Source: Bacteroidota bacterium
GTDB lineage: Bacteria; Bacteroidota; Bacteroidia; Flavobacteriales; Crocinitomicaceae
Direction: 5' to 3'
NCBI GenBank assembly: GCA_005798205.1
Contig: SYKJ01000106.1
Location: 1 to 7,371 of the forward strand
DNA: 7,371 nt
Numbering within the stretch: position 1 is the first letter of the stretch; each line of letters starts with the position of its first letter. Positions 1 to 7,371 of this stretch are shown here, piece by piece. The notes beneath the pieces were generated by a model. That model worked only from the letters and a program-made list of their open reading frames with translations. It was not told the DNA's origin and searched no databases. Position numbers and translations under genes: made by a program.

Positions 1-1403
<1,403 letters not shown>

Positions 1404-2264
1404 TTACACATTTTGTGCTTTTAACATACGATTTTTACCTTGTAAATCTTTTCTTAATTCGATATTTATAAATCCTAAATTTTTAAGAACCTGAGTTATT
1501 TCTTTTGAATATCGAGGATGAATTTCAAAAAAAAGGAGCCCCTTTTTAGATAAATTAAGCTTAGCGTAGTTTGAAATTGCGTTATAGAACAAAATAGGAC
1601 TTTCATTATCAACAAATAAGGATATTTCAGGCTCGAAATCTAGAACATTTTTAGACATTGTCTCTTTTTCGTTTATTGGAATATATGGCGGGTTAGACAC
1701 TATACAATCCCATTTTTTTTGTGGAATTTCATCATTTAATTTCAATACATCTGCCTGAATAAATTGAATGGTTTGATTAGTTAGCTTTGAATTTTCTATT
1801 GCTAAACTCAATGCTTCTTTTGAAATATCAATTCCTAGCACTTCCGACTCAGTGAATTTGGATTTAAGAGCAATTGCAATACAGCCACTTCCTGTACAAA
1901 AGTCCCCAATGGTATTAAATGGGCCAGATTCTACAATCCAAGAGACTAACTCTTCTGTTTCAGGTCGAGGAATTAATGCGCGCTTATCACATTTTAATTC
2001 TATTCCATAGAAATTAGTTTTCTCATGAATATATTGAAAGGGTTCATTTTCTTTTAAGCGTTTAACATAAGATCGGATAAACAATAAATCAGACTCAGAG
2101 ACCTTACTATTAGCATTTAATAGGAAATCACTTTGAGACCAACTTAAGCGAGTGCTAATAATTTCTCTCCACATAGAGTTAATTTCTGAGCTTGAAAATA
2201 AGGCAGTAAGCTTTTTTGAAAAATAATTTTTTGCTGTTTTGAGCTGATTGTCTTCTACAAACAT
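1404..2264 (-). CDS. prmC: Release factor glutamine methyltransferase PrmC
   Basis: Cytoplasmic SAM-dependent methyltransferase that N5-methylates the glutamine of the GGQ motif in release factors RF1 and RF2, improving termination. At 286 residues it has the usual length. An N-terminal helical substrate-binding region (about 1-75) leads into EPFQYI (74-79) and the family-typical IPRPETEELV (98-107). The Rossmann-fold SAM site follows with DFCTGSGCIA (121-130) and the acidic GIDIS (144-148). The catalytic NPPY motif is at 191-194, with PEISLF (212-217) and FFEIHP (245-250) downstream. The C-terminal DLQGKNRML (273-281) matches the DLxGxxR ending of PrmC and argues against the ribosomal protein methyltransferase PrmB. 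Its ATG shares its A with the TAA stop of the upstream gene (TAATG), so it is probably translated by re-initiation or coupling. ligA follows after 9 bp. Confidence 0.96.
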   Translation of the reverse strand: MFVEDNQLKTAKNYFSKKLTALFSSSEINSMWREIISTRLSWSQSDFLLNANSKVSESDLLFIRSYVKRLKENEPFQYIHEKTNFYGIELKCDKRALIPRPETEELVSWIVESGPFNTIGDFCTGSGCIAIALKSKFTESEVLGIDISKEALSLAIENSKLTNQTIQFIQADVLKLNDEIPQKKWDCIVSNPPYIPINEKETMSKNVLDFEPEISLFVDNESPILFYNAISNYAKLNLSKKGLLFFEIHPRYSKEITQVLKNLGFINIELRKDLQGKNRMLKAQNV

Positions 2265-2719
2265 TAGTTTTTTCGGAGTTCAATAAATTCGTTGATTTTT
2301 TCATTTTCTATCAAGACTGTTAGGTTATAATAGACAATCAACCAAGAGCCCTTTATTTTCATGCAAATACCACTGCCTCGACATCCTTGCATCCAAGTTG
2401 CCAAGTCTTCATCAAACCAAGCAGTTTTGCCATCTTTTGAGAAATTCCAAATCCGATTAGAAGATTTAAAATCCCAGGCTTTTCCTTTTTCAAAATAGGG
2501 TTTTGAAAAATTTTGGAATTCTTTTTTTGTCCATCTTTCACCAGGAGCAGTGCCTAAAAAAATAAAATTGTCACTTAATACATCAAAATAGGAATCAAAC
2601 TTTGCGTTACTTGCCGCCTCGTGCCAATTGTTAACGAGCACATTTAATTCTTCAGTAGCTACTTGAGCAGTTAAATCTCGACAAGTAGTTAAAAAAAAAA
2701 GGAAAAACAATAAGCGCAT
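2264..2719 (-). CDS. Small secreted NTF2/SnoaL-like protein of unknown function
   Basis: A 151-residue protein with a hydrophobic N-terminus (LLFFLFFL, 3-10) and a likely signal peptidase I site after Ala18 (LTA|Q), so probably periplasmic or exported. Cys13 follows LTT, a poor lipobox, so a lipoprotein is less likely. The mature part looks like the cone-shaped NTF2/SnoaL fold: an N-terminal helix (ELNVLVNNWHEAA, 24-36), FDSYFDVLSDNFIFLGT (41-57), then strands with a Trp-rich core (WNFSKDGKTAWFDE, 91-104; TWMQGCRGSGI, 108-118; a closing KGSWLIVYYNLTVLI, 123-137). Members of this fold include small enzymes and binding proteins, and nothing here identifies a substrate. The gene starts 3 bp after the S8 peptidase stop and its stop overlaps the prmC start. 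A run of ten T lies in codons 7-10. Fold assignment is by pattern and memory of similar Bacteroidota proteins; function is unknown. Confidence 0.85.
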   Translation of the reverse strand: MRLLFFLFFLTTCRDLTAQVATEELNVLVNNWHEAASNAKFDSYFDVLSDNFIFLGTAPGERWTKKEFQNFSKPYFEKGKAWDFKSSNRIWNFSKDGKTAWFDEDLATWMQGCRGSGICMKIKGSWLIVYYNLTVLIENEKINEFIELRKN

Positions 2720-2722
2720 TTA

Positions 2723-4108
2723 CTATTTTTTTGTGCTCTCTAGTTTTTGGCATGCTTTTACAGCATTGTAAACATTAACAACACTTCCAGAAACTGAAAG
2801 TTGATCAAAGCCTTCCTTGTATTTCGTTCCTGAAGATAAGATAACACTTTTGATTTCAGACATTGATAGAGTTGGGAAATACGATTTAAGCATAGCTGCA
2901 ACGCCAGCAACCATTGGGGCAGCCATTGATGTACCCTGAAGATTTTTATAATCACTTTGAGGAACAGCATTGTAAATTTCAAATCCAGGAGCAAAAATAT
3001 CTACTCTCATTTTTCCGAAGTTTGAAAAAGAAGCGGTCAAGGCGTCTTTATCTTTTGTTGTTGCACCAATCGTCAGGAAATGATCTAATGGCGTTTCTTG
3101 AAAAGAGTATAGAGATGTTGGATAATTTGGTTCAATGTCAATATCTTTTGCATCATTTCCAGCAGCATGTATCATAAGAACTCCTTTTGAGTCTGCATAC
3201 TTAAAAGCTTCATAGACTTTTTCCTGGTGTGGAGAATATGCTTTACCAAAAGACATATTAATTACACTTGCACCGTTATCAACAGCATAACGAATTGCGA
3301 GACAAATATCTTTATCAAATTCATCGCCATTAGGAACAGTTCGTATTGACATTATTTTTACATTATCAGCAACTCCATCGCCTCCTTTATTATTTCCTCG
3401 AATTGCTGCAATTATACCAGCAACATGCGTGCCATGCAAAGCATCTGGGCCTTCAACATCTGGATTTCCATATTTTATATCGTTAAAATCGTCTGGATTA
3501 TCGCCTATTAAAGCTCTATCGTCAAAATCTACATTCAGATTGAAAAGCATTTGATCGTTAATGTAATTTGTAGTTTCTTTATCAAATGCACCTTGAGCAA
3601 CCATTTCCATGTATTGTTCAAATTCTGCTCGACCATCTTCAACTTCTGTTTTAACCTTTTCATACAATAAAAATTCTGCATCTTGTTTGATACTAGACGG
3701 ATCAACACCATCGTATTTCAACATAAGCTTCGCTAAAATTCTTGTTTTTTCAAGTCTTGCAGCATTAAGATTTTCACCTTTTGCATTCCCAAGGAAATTC
3801 CAACCATGAACATCATCGATGTATCCGTTTTTATCGTCATCAATCCCATTTTTTGGAATTTCTTTCTCGTTGGTCCAAATTTTTCCAGATAAATCTTCAT
3901 GTTCAATATCAACTCCAGAGTCAATTACTGCTACAATAACAGGTTTTGATTTTTTTGATTTTACGAGTTGATAAGCTTTATCTGTTTGCATTCCAGTTCC
4001 TGCACCGTTGTACCAATTTAAAGTGCCAGGAATAGCTTGTGCATAAATGGATGCTTTTAAAATTATGCAAAGACTTAAAGAGCTAATAAATTTCAATGTT
4101 GACTTCAT
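2723..4108 (-). CDS. Secreted subtilisin-like serine peptidase, family S8
   Basis: A 461-residue endopeptidase of the subtilase fold, probably exported. The signal peptide is MKSTLKFISS onward with likely cleavage after Ala23 (IYA|Q). The catalytic triad is complete: Asp63 in VIDSGVDIEH (62-70), His225 in HGTHVAG (225-231) and Ser394 in GTSMAAPMVAG (392-402); the oxyanion-hole Asn is N318 in AAGND. An Asp/Asn-rich NGIDDDKNGYIDD (87-99) looks like a metal-binding loop. Two oddities: Asp and His are 162 residues apart (32 in subtilisin), leaving a charged, mostly helical-looking insertion at about 112-215; and only about 40 residues separate the signal peptide from the catalytic Asp, so there is no ordinary I9 propeptide. 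The chain ends soon after the catalytic domain with no type IX secretion C-terminal domain or other appended module. A TAnnTTTG element lies 58 bp upstream. It is the first gene of the run ending in ligA. Family assignment is certain; substrate unknown. Confidence 0.95.
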   Translation of the reverse strand: MKSTLKFISSLSLCIILKASIYAQAIPGTLNWYNGAGTGMQTDKAYQLVKSKKSKPVIVAVIDSGVDIEHEDLSGKIWTNEKEIPKNGIDDDKNGYIDDVHGWNFLGNAKGENLNAARLEKTRILAKLMLKYDGVDPSSIKQDAEFLLYEKVKTEVEDGRAEFEQYMEMVAQGAFDKETTNYINDQMLFNLNVDFDDRALIGDNPDDFNDIKYGNPDVEGPDALHGTHVAGIIAAIRGNNKGGDGVADNVKIMSIRTVPNGDEFDKDICLAIRYAVDNGASVINMSFGKAYSPHQEKVYEAFKYADSKGVLMIHAAGNDAKDIDIEPNYPTSLYSFQETPLDHFLTIGATTKDKDALTASFSNFGKMRVDIFAPGFEIYNAVPQSDYKNLQGTSMAAPMVAGVAAMLKSYFPTLSMSEIKSVILSSGTKYKEGFDQLSVSGSVVNVYNAVKACQKLESTKK

Positions 4109-4165
4109 TTTTATCGTAGAATTTTAAATAAGTTTAGTTTAAAACAATGCTTTATTTATTCGTTA

Positions 4166-4173
4166 CAAATATA
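4166..4173 (-). promoter_or_regulatory. Candidate -7 element (TATATTTG) for the S8-NTF2-prmC-ligA run
   Basis: On the minus strand this is TATATTTG, an exact match to the Bacteroidota TAnnTTTG element, 58 bp before the S8 peptidase ATG and in the only gap (76 bp) between it and the dipeptidyl peptidase gene. The upstream half is weak: the nearest TTG is 25 bp away inside the end of the dipeptidyl peptidase gene, slightly beyond the usual spacing. I see no GC-rich hairpin ending the upstream gene, so read-through from it is also possible. Confidence 0.5.
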
Positions 4174-4184
4174 CTATTTTAATC

Positions 4185-6305
4185 TTAGATATTTTTTTCA
4201 ATGATGTAGTTTAAAACCTTTTCCATTAAATGAACTCGATCTTTTCCAGTCACGTTGTGTTTGTGCATAGGATAAGGAAAAAAGTCCATCTGAATTTCTA
4301 AATCAACAAATTTCTTTACCAAAGCATAATTATTTTGCATAACAACTACATCATCAATCGTTCCATGAATTAATAAAAGTTTTCCCTTTAGATTTTTAGC
4401 ATGTGTCATCAAAGAAGCTTTTTCATATCCTTCTTTATTTTCTTCAGGTCGATCCATATAACGTTCTCCATACATTACTTCATAGTACTTCCAGTCTGTT
4501 ACTGGACCTCCAGCAACACCTACTTTAAAGACATTCGGTTCGCGTAACATTAAGGATCCTGTCATAAACCCACCATAAGACCAACCATGAACAGCTAATC
4601 TCTTGGCATCGACATAAGGAAATGAGGTTAAAAATTGCACTCCGGAAAGTTGATCTTCTATTTCTACATCTCCTAATTTTCTATGTATTTGTGATTCAAA
4701 TGCAAAACCTCTTTCTCCTGAACCTCGATTATCCAATGTGAAGATTAAGTATCCTTGATTTGCCATCCAATGCATCCAGAGGTTAGCACCTCCCAACCAT
4801 GAATTAGTAACCATTTGAGCATGTGGGCCGCCATAAACATAAACTAAAACAGGGTATTTTTTTGTTTCGTCAAAATCTGCTGGTTTGATAAATCGATAAT
4901 ACAAATCAGAGCCATCCTTTCCTTTAATTTGCCCAATTTCTGTAGATCCAATATTGAAGTCATCTAATTTATCTTTTGAATTAATTAATTGTTTTATTAT
5001 TTCTCCGTTTTTTGAGAAGATTTTCGCAGATTGAGGTACTGAAAGACTGGTGAAAGCATCCATGTAATAAGTTCCTGATTTTGATATGAATACGGAATGA
5101 GTTCCAGATTCTTTGCTTATTAGTTTACTTTCGCCCTTTAAATTACAACTGTAAACTACAGTATTTGTTGGGTTTTCTCCTGCTGCGCTGTAATAAATTT
5201 CATTACCATCAGAACTTGCCTGAAGAATGTCTTTAACAACAAAACTATGAGTTGTAAGTTGCAAGGGTGTTATATTACTTGTATTTAAATTAAATGAATA
5301 GTAATATAAATTATTAAATCCGTCTCGTTCAGAAATCCAAATAAAATTATTGGATTTTTCATTTGGAAAAAAAGCTGGGTGTTCTGGCTCTATCCATTTA
5401 TCATTTTTTTCTTTGAAAAGTGTTTTTATGAATTTCCCCGTATTTGAATCGTAAACATTCAGGTTCATCTTATTTTGATCGCGATTTACTTCGGCAACAA
5501 GAATGTATTTTTCATCAGGTGTAAAGCATAAATTAGTGAAATAATCATCTTTATTTCCTTGAGGAATAATATATATAGTTTTTTTATTTTTGAGAGAATA
5601 AATTCCAATTTTTGGTTCTTCAGAAGCTTGACCAGCCATTGGGTATTTTATAGAAGATAAATCGCCTGGTGTCGTGTTAATATCTAAAAGTGGGTAATCG
5701 TGAACATTCACCTCATTTTTTTGATAAAAAGCCAAATAGGAAGCATTTTTAGACCAAAAAATCCCAGCTGAAATACCAAATTCATTTCGAGCTATACTTT
5801 GCCCAGAAACAATATTTTTATTGTTATTTTTTGTTAAATTTTTACCATCGATAAAAATATTGTTTTCTATGGTATAAGCAAGTTGATCACTTTCTTTATG
5901 ATAGTTCAAATTTTCAGCATCAATTAAGGCATCTTTTAAGATTTTTCCTGTTTTTGAGTCCAAATTGTATTCAGCGATTGTCTGCCCATTATCAATTAGA
6001 ATCGTTGATTCATCTTTCCATTGTACACCTCCAAAATTAGAGAATGATGTTTGAGAAATAAGATTGATGTCTTCAATTTTATATGAATCAATCTCTTTTT
6101 CCGATTTAATGTTAAATCTATACAGCGTTTTCCAATCTTTGCTACAAGTGGAGTATTCAGTATCTGAAATCCATAAGAAGTTTGTAATTCTCTCAGGGGA
6201 GAGACTTCTTTGCATCATTACTGCATCTTTAAGTGAGAGTTCTTTTTTTTGTGAAAATGATACAAAAGTTAAAAAAAGTGAGACGAGGATTAAATAATTT
6301 TTCAT
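4185..6305 (-). CDS. Secreted dipeptidyl peptidase IV-like serine peptidase, family S9
   Basis: Removes N-terminal dipeptides, in this family typically X-Pro or X-Ala, from oligopeptides in the periplasm or outside the cell. Its 706 residues fit the family (about 700-750). The signal peptide MKNYLILVSLFLTFVSFS probably ends after Ser18, leaving Gln19. Residues about 40-450 form the beta-propeller, with motifs NEFGISAGIFWS (174-185), YPMAG (221-225), AEVNRDQN (271-278) and FIWISERDGFNNLY (321-334). The alpha/beta-hydrolase domain follows: YPVLVYVYGGPHAQ (484-497), nucleophile Ser576 in GWSYGG (574-579), Asp651 in HGTIDD (647-652) and His683 in HKHN (681-684). From memory the pattern closely matches Porphyromonas DPP IV, including VAGGPVTDW (597-605) and MYGERYMD (611-618). 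The double Glu that anchors the substrate amino terminus in mammalian DPP IV is not obvious, so exact specificity is inferred. It is divergent from rpsF and upstream of the S8 gene. Confidence 0.94.
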   Translation of the reverse strand: MKNYLILVSLFLTFVSFSQKKELSLKDAVMMQRSLSPERITNFLWISDTEYSTCSKDWKTLYRFNIKSEKEIDSYKIEDINLISQTSFSNFGGVQWKDESTILIDNGQTIAEYNLDSKTGKILKDALIDAENLNYHKESDQLAYTIENNIFIDGKNLTKNNNKNIVSGQSIARNEFGISAGIFWSKNASYLAFYQKNEVNVHDYPLLDINTTPGDLSSIKYPMAGQASEEPKIGIYSLKNKKTIYIIPQGNKDDYFTNLCFTPDEKYILVAEVNRDQNKMNLNVYDSNTGKFIKTLFKEKNDKWIEPEHPAFFPNEKSNNFIWISERDGFNNLYYYSFNLNTSNITPLQLTTHSFVVKDILQASSDGNEIYYSAAGENPTNTVVYSCNLKGESKLISKESGTHSVFISKSGTYYMDAFTSLSVPQSAKIFSKNGEIIKQLINSKDKLDDFNIGSTEIGQIKGKDGSDLYYRFIKPADFDETKKYPVLVYVYGGPHAQMVTNSWLGGANLWMHWMANQGYLIFTLDNRGSGERGFAFESQIHRKLGDVEIEDQLSGVQFLTSFPYVDAKRLAVHGWSYGGFMTGSLMLREPNVFKVGVAGGPVTDWKYYEVMYGERYMDRPEENKEGYEKASLMTHAKNLKGKLLLIHGTIDDVVVMQNNYALVKKFVDLEIQMDFFPYPMHKHNVTGKDRVHLMEKVLNYIIEKNI

Positions 6306-6314
6306 GAATTCAAT

Positions 6315-6329
6315 TGATTTTATAAATCA
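6315..6329. repeat. Short interrupted palindrome in the dipeptidyl peptidase leader
   Basis: TGATTT, TAT, AAATCA on the plus strand: two perfect 6-bp arms around 3 bp, ending about 10 bp before the dipeptidyl peptidase ATG at 6305. As RNA it could form only a weak A/U-rich hairpin; as DNA it has the shape of a small operator. In such AT-rich sequence it may also be chance. Confidence 0.35.
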
Positions 6330-6354
6330 TTAAAAGGAATAGTAACATTTCATT

Positions 6355-6362
6355 CAAAATTA
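6355..6362 (-). promoter_or_regulatory. Candidate proximal -7 element (TAATTTTG) for the dipeptidyl peptidase gene
   Basis: The minus strand reads TAATTTTG, which fits TAnnTTTG, with a TTG 23 bp upstream (6386-6388), at the upper end of the Flavobacterium-type spacing. It would give a leader of roughly 40-45 nt. A second match lies at 6405-6412; I cannot tell from sequence which one is used. Confidence 0.45.
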
Positions 6363-6404
6363 ATCATTTCCATCATAAACGCTAACAAGCATAAAGAAAA
6401 TCAC

Positions 6405-6412
6405 CAAAGTTA
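6405..6412 (-). promoter_or_regulatory. Candidate distal -7 element (TAACTTTG) for the dipeptidyl peptidase gene
   Basis: The minus strand reads TAACTTTG, matching TAnnTTTG, but no TTG/TTTG occurs at the expected distance upstream. It abuts the -33 TTTG of the divergent rpsF promoter (6413-6416). It would give a leader of about 90 nt. It is weaker than the proximal candidate because the -33 half is missing. Confidence 0.3.
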
Positions 6413-6443
6413 TTTGCGACTTAGAAATAAATAGCTATCTTTG
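6413..6443 (+). promoter_or_regulatory. Promoter of the rpsF-rpsR-rplI operon
   Basis: TTTG at 6413-6416, a 19-bp spacer, then TATCTTTG at 6436-6443: both halves and the spacing match the Bacteroidota housekeeping promoter (TTTG-N19-TAnnTTTG). Transcription would start near 6450, leaving a leader of about 25 nt made almost wholly of A and T before the rpsF ATG at 6476. The leader has no Shine-Dalgarno sequence, as is normal in this phylum. Confidence 0.85.
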
Positions 6444-6475
6444 CACCCTTATTATTAATTTAAATTATTTTACGT

Positions 6476-6826
6476 ATGAATTCTTACGAAACTGTTTTCA
6501 TTTTAACTCCCGTTTTGTCTGATGATCAGGCAAAGGAAGCAGTGCAGAAATTCGAAGGTGAAATTAAAGCTTCAGGAGCGAAAATAACACATTCGGAGAA
6601 TTGGGGTTTGCGAAAGCTAGCTTACCCAATCCAAAAAAAATCAACAGGTTTTTATTTTTTAATTCAATTTGATGGAGACGGTTCTTGCGTTGCTCCATAT
6701 GAATTAGCAATGAAACGAGACGAGCGTGTATTGCGTTTTCTCACCATGAAAATGGATGTTGATCATTTAGCATATGCAGAGAAACGCAGAGTTAAAGCTG
6801 GAAAAGGCGAAAAAGTAGAAGCTTAA
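6476..6826 (+). CDS. rpsF: Small ribosomal subunit protein bS6
   Basis: Component of the 30S subunit platform that binds 16S rRNA together with bS18. The 116-residue length is typical. The N-terminal strand [12 protein letters not shown] (1-12) and the conserved [20 protein letters not shown] (43-62) are the family signature, followed by the [10 protein letters not shown] segment (81-90) and a short basic tail ending KGEKVEA. It is the first gene of the operon, with rpsR 27 bp downstream, the usual order. No ssb or priB lies between bS6 and bS18, unlike many Firmicutes and Proteobacteria respectively. Confidence 0.98.
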   Translation: MNSYETVFILTPVLSDDQAKEAVQKFEGEIKASGAKITHSENWGLRKLAYPIQKKSTGFYFLIQFDGDGSCVAPYELAMKRDERVLRFLTMKMDVDHLAYAEKRRVKAGKGEKVEA

Positions 6827-6853
6827 TTATTAACCCTAAAAAATTCAAAAAAA

Positions 6854-7114
6854 ATGTCAAATGATGTTCGTTATCTAACACCGGTAAATATAGATATTAC
6901 TAAAGACAAATACTGCCGTTTTAAAAAGAGTGGTATTCGTTTTATTGATTACAAAGACCCTGCTTTTTTATTAAAACTATTAAATGAGCAAGGTAAAATT
7001 CTTCCACGTCGTATCACTGGTACTTCCGCGAAATACCAAAAAAGAGTAAATAAGGCCATCAAAAGAGCACGTCACATTGCTGTATTGCCTTACGTAAGTG
7101 ATATGATGAAATAA
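6854..7114 (+). CDS. rpsR: Small ribosomal subunit protein bS18
   Basis: Partner of bS6 on the 30S platform. The 86 residues contain the family core: [16 protein letters not shown] (20-35), then [24 protein letters not shown] (42-65) and [11 protein letters not shown] (70-80). The N-terminal tail before the core is short and lacks the longer extension I recall in some Flavobacterium proteins. The ATG at 6854 follows an A-rich stretch with no Shine-Dalgarno sequence; no better start exists upstream because the frame would meet the gap after rpsF. It lies 27 bp after rpsF and 30 bp before rplI, so all three should be on one transcript. Confidence 0.98.
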   Translation: MSNDVRYLTPVNIDITKDKYCRFKKSGIRFIDYKDPAFLLKLLNEQGKILPRRITGTSAKYQKRVNKAIKRARHIAVLPYVSDMMK

Positions 7115-7144
7115 GCTAATTGTTATACTTTATATAAAAAAATC

Positions 7145-7371
7145 ATGGAAGTAATTCTGAAGAAAAACGTAGATAAATTGGGATATGCCAATGAAGTTGT
7201 TAAGGTGAAACCCGGATATGGACGTAATTTCCTTATACCTCAAGGTTATGCTTTATTAGCAACTGCTAGTGCCAAAAGAGCGCATGAAGAAATGATGAAG
7301 CAGAAAGCACACAAGGAAACAAAATTAGAATCTGCAGCTCAAGAGCTTGCTTCTAAATTAGCAGATATTAC
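7145..7371 (+). CDS. rplI: Large ribosomal subunit protein bL9, C-terminal half cut off by the window edge
   Basis: Binds 23S rRNA near the base of the L1 stalk and helps hold reading frame. From ATG 7145 the frame is open for 75 complete codons to the right edge; the family is about 150 residues, so the visible part is the N-terminal RNA-binding domain and the beginning of the long connecting helix. The start [20 protein letters not shown] (1-20) followed by [16 protein letters not shown] (21-36) is the bL9 signature, with the conserved glycines and the RNFL segment. The following Lys/Glu/Ala-rich stretch (44-75) fits the connecting helix. Third gene of the rpsF operon. Confidence 0.97.
   Translation, partial: MEVILKKNVDKLGYANEVVKVKPGYGRNFLIPQGYALLATASAKRAHEEMMKQKAHKETKLESAAQELASKLADI

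Noticed and set aside
2359..2541. Minus-strand 60-codon frame inside the NTF2-like gene
   Set aside because: It is the shifted frame of a gene with clear signal peptide and fold pattern, and it resembles no protein I know.
2758..3177. Open frames on both strands over the 3' half of the S8 peptidase gene (2758-2994 minus, 2914-3177 plus)
   Set aside because: Both overlap the codons for the catalytic Ser and oxyanion-hole regions, which are well conserved in the peptidase frame; their own products look random.
3609..3924. Open frames at 3609-3809 (plus) and 3733-3924 (minus) within the S8 insertion region
   Set aside because: The peptidase frame runs through without interruption, and the alternative frames have no recognisable domain or plausible leader.
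4122..4144. Inverted repeat TTTTAAA, 9 nt, TTTAAAA considered as a terminator after the dipeptidyl peptidase gene
   Set aside because: The stem is entirely A/T, so very weak. It lies downstream of the candidate S8 promoter and inside the S8 leader, the wrong place for a terminator of the upstream gene.
6064..6297. Plus-strand 77-codon frame antisense to the start of the dipeptidyl peptidase gene
   Set aside because: It is antisense to the signal peptide and first propeller blade, and its product looks unrelated to any family.
6444..6475. Bacterial bS6:bS18-binding autoregulatory leader RNA in front of rpsF
   Set aside because: The leader after the predicted start site is only about 25 nt, nearly all A/T, with no CCG-bearing bulge and no stem to hold it.

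Overview
The window reads as a chromosomal housekeeping segment from an AT-rich member of the Bacteroidota, most likely a Flavobacteriia-like lineage. Four things point there. Promoters match the Bacteroidota form (TTTG near -33 and TAnnTTTG near -7, with an exact 19-bp spacer in front of rpsF). No start codon has a recognisable Shine-Dalgarno sequence; leaders are A/T-rich instead. The three exported proteins have signal peptides with Gln just after the likely cleavage site. The dipeptidyl peptidase resembles, from memory, the DPP IV of Porphyromonas gingivalis and its relatives.

Layout, read from the divergent promoter region at about 6306-6475. To the right (+ strand) lies a ribosomal protein operon, rpsF (bS6), rpsR (bS18) and rplI (bL9, cut by the right edge). 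To the left (- strand) comes first a secreted S9-family dipeptidyl peptidase IV-like enzyme (4185-6305). After a 76-bp gap with its own TAnnTTTG element follows a tightly packed run of four genes: a secreted S8 subtilisin-like peptidase (2723-4108), a small secreted NTF2/SnoaL-like protein (2264-2719), prmC, the release factor glutamine methyltransferase (1404-2264), and ligA, the NAD-dependent DNA ligase (start at 1394, cut by the left edge after 464 codons). The gaps in this run are 3 bp, a 1-base TAATG overlap and 9 bp, so co-transcription is likely.

Functionally the window joins translation (bS6, bS18, bL9, PrmC), replication and repair (LigA) and envelope proteolysis (DPP IV-like and S8 enzymes). 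No single pathway links them. Every gene but one is assigned to a familiar family with its key residues intact; the NTF2-like protein has a fold-level assignment only.

I found no mobile element, CRISPR array, tRNA, rRNA or evidence of a new multi-gene system. The points worth a second look are modest: a T10 tract in the signal-peptide codons of the NTF2-like gene, where losing one T creates an immediate stop; an S8 peptidase with a long insertion between its catalytic Asp and His and no room for a propeptide; and closely packed divergent promoter elements with a small palindrome in the dipeptidyl peptidase leader.
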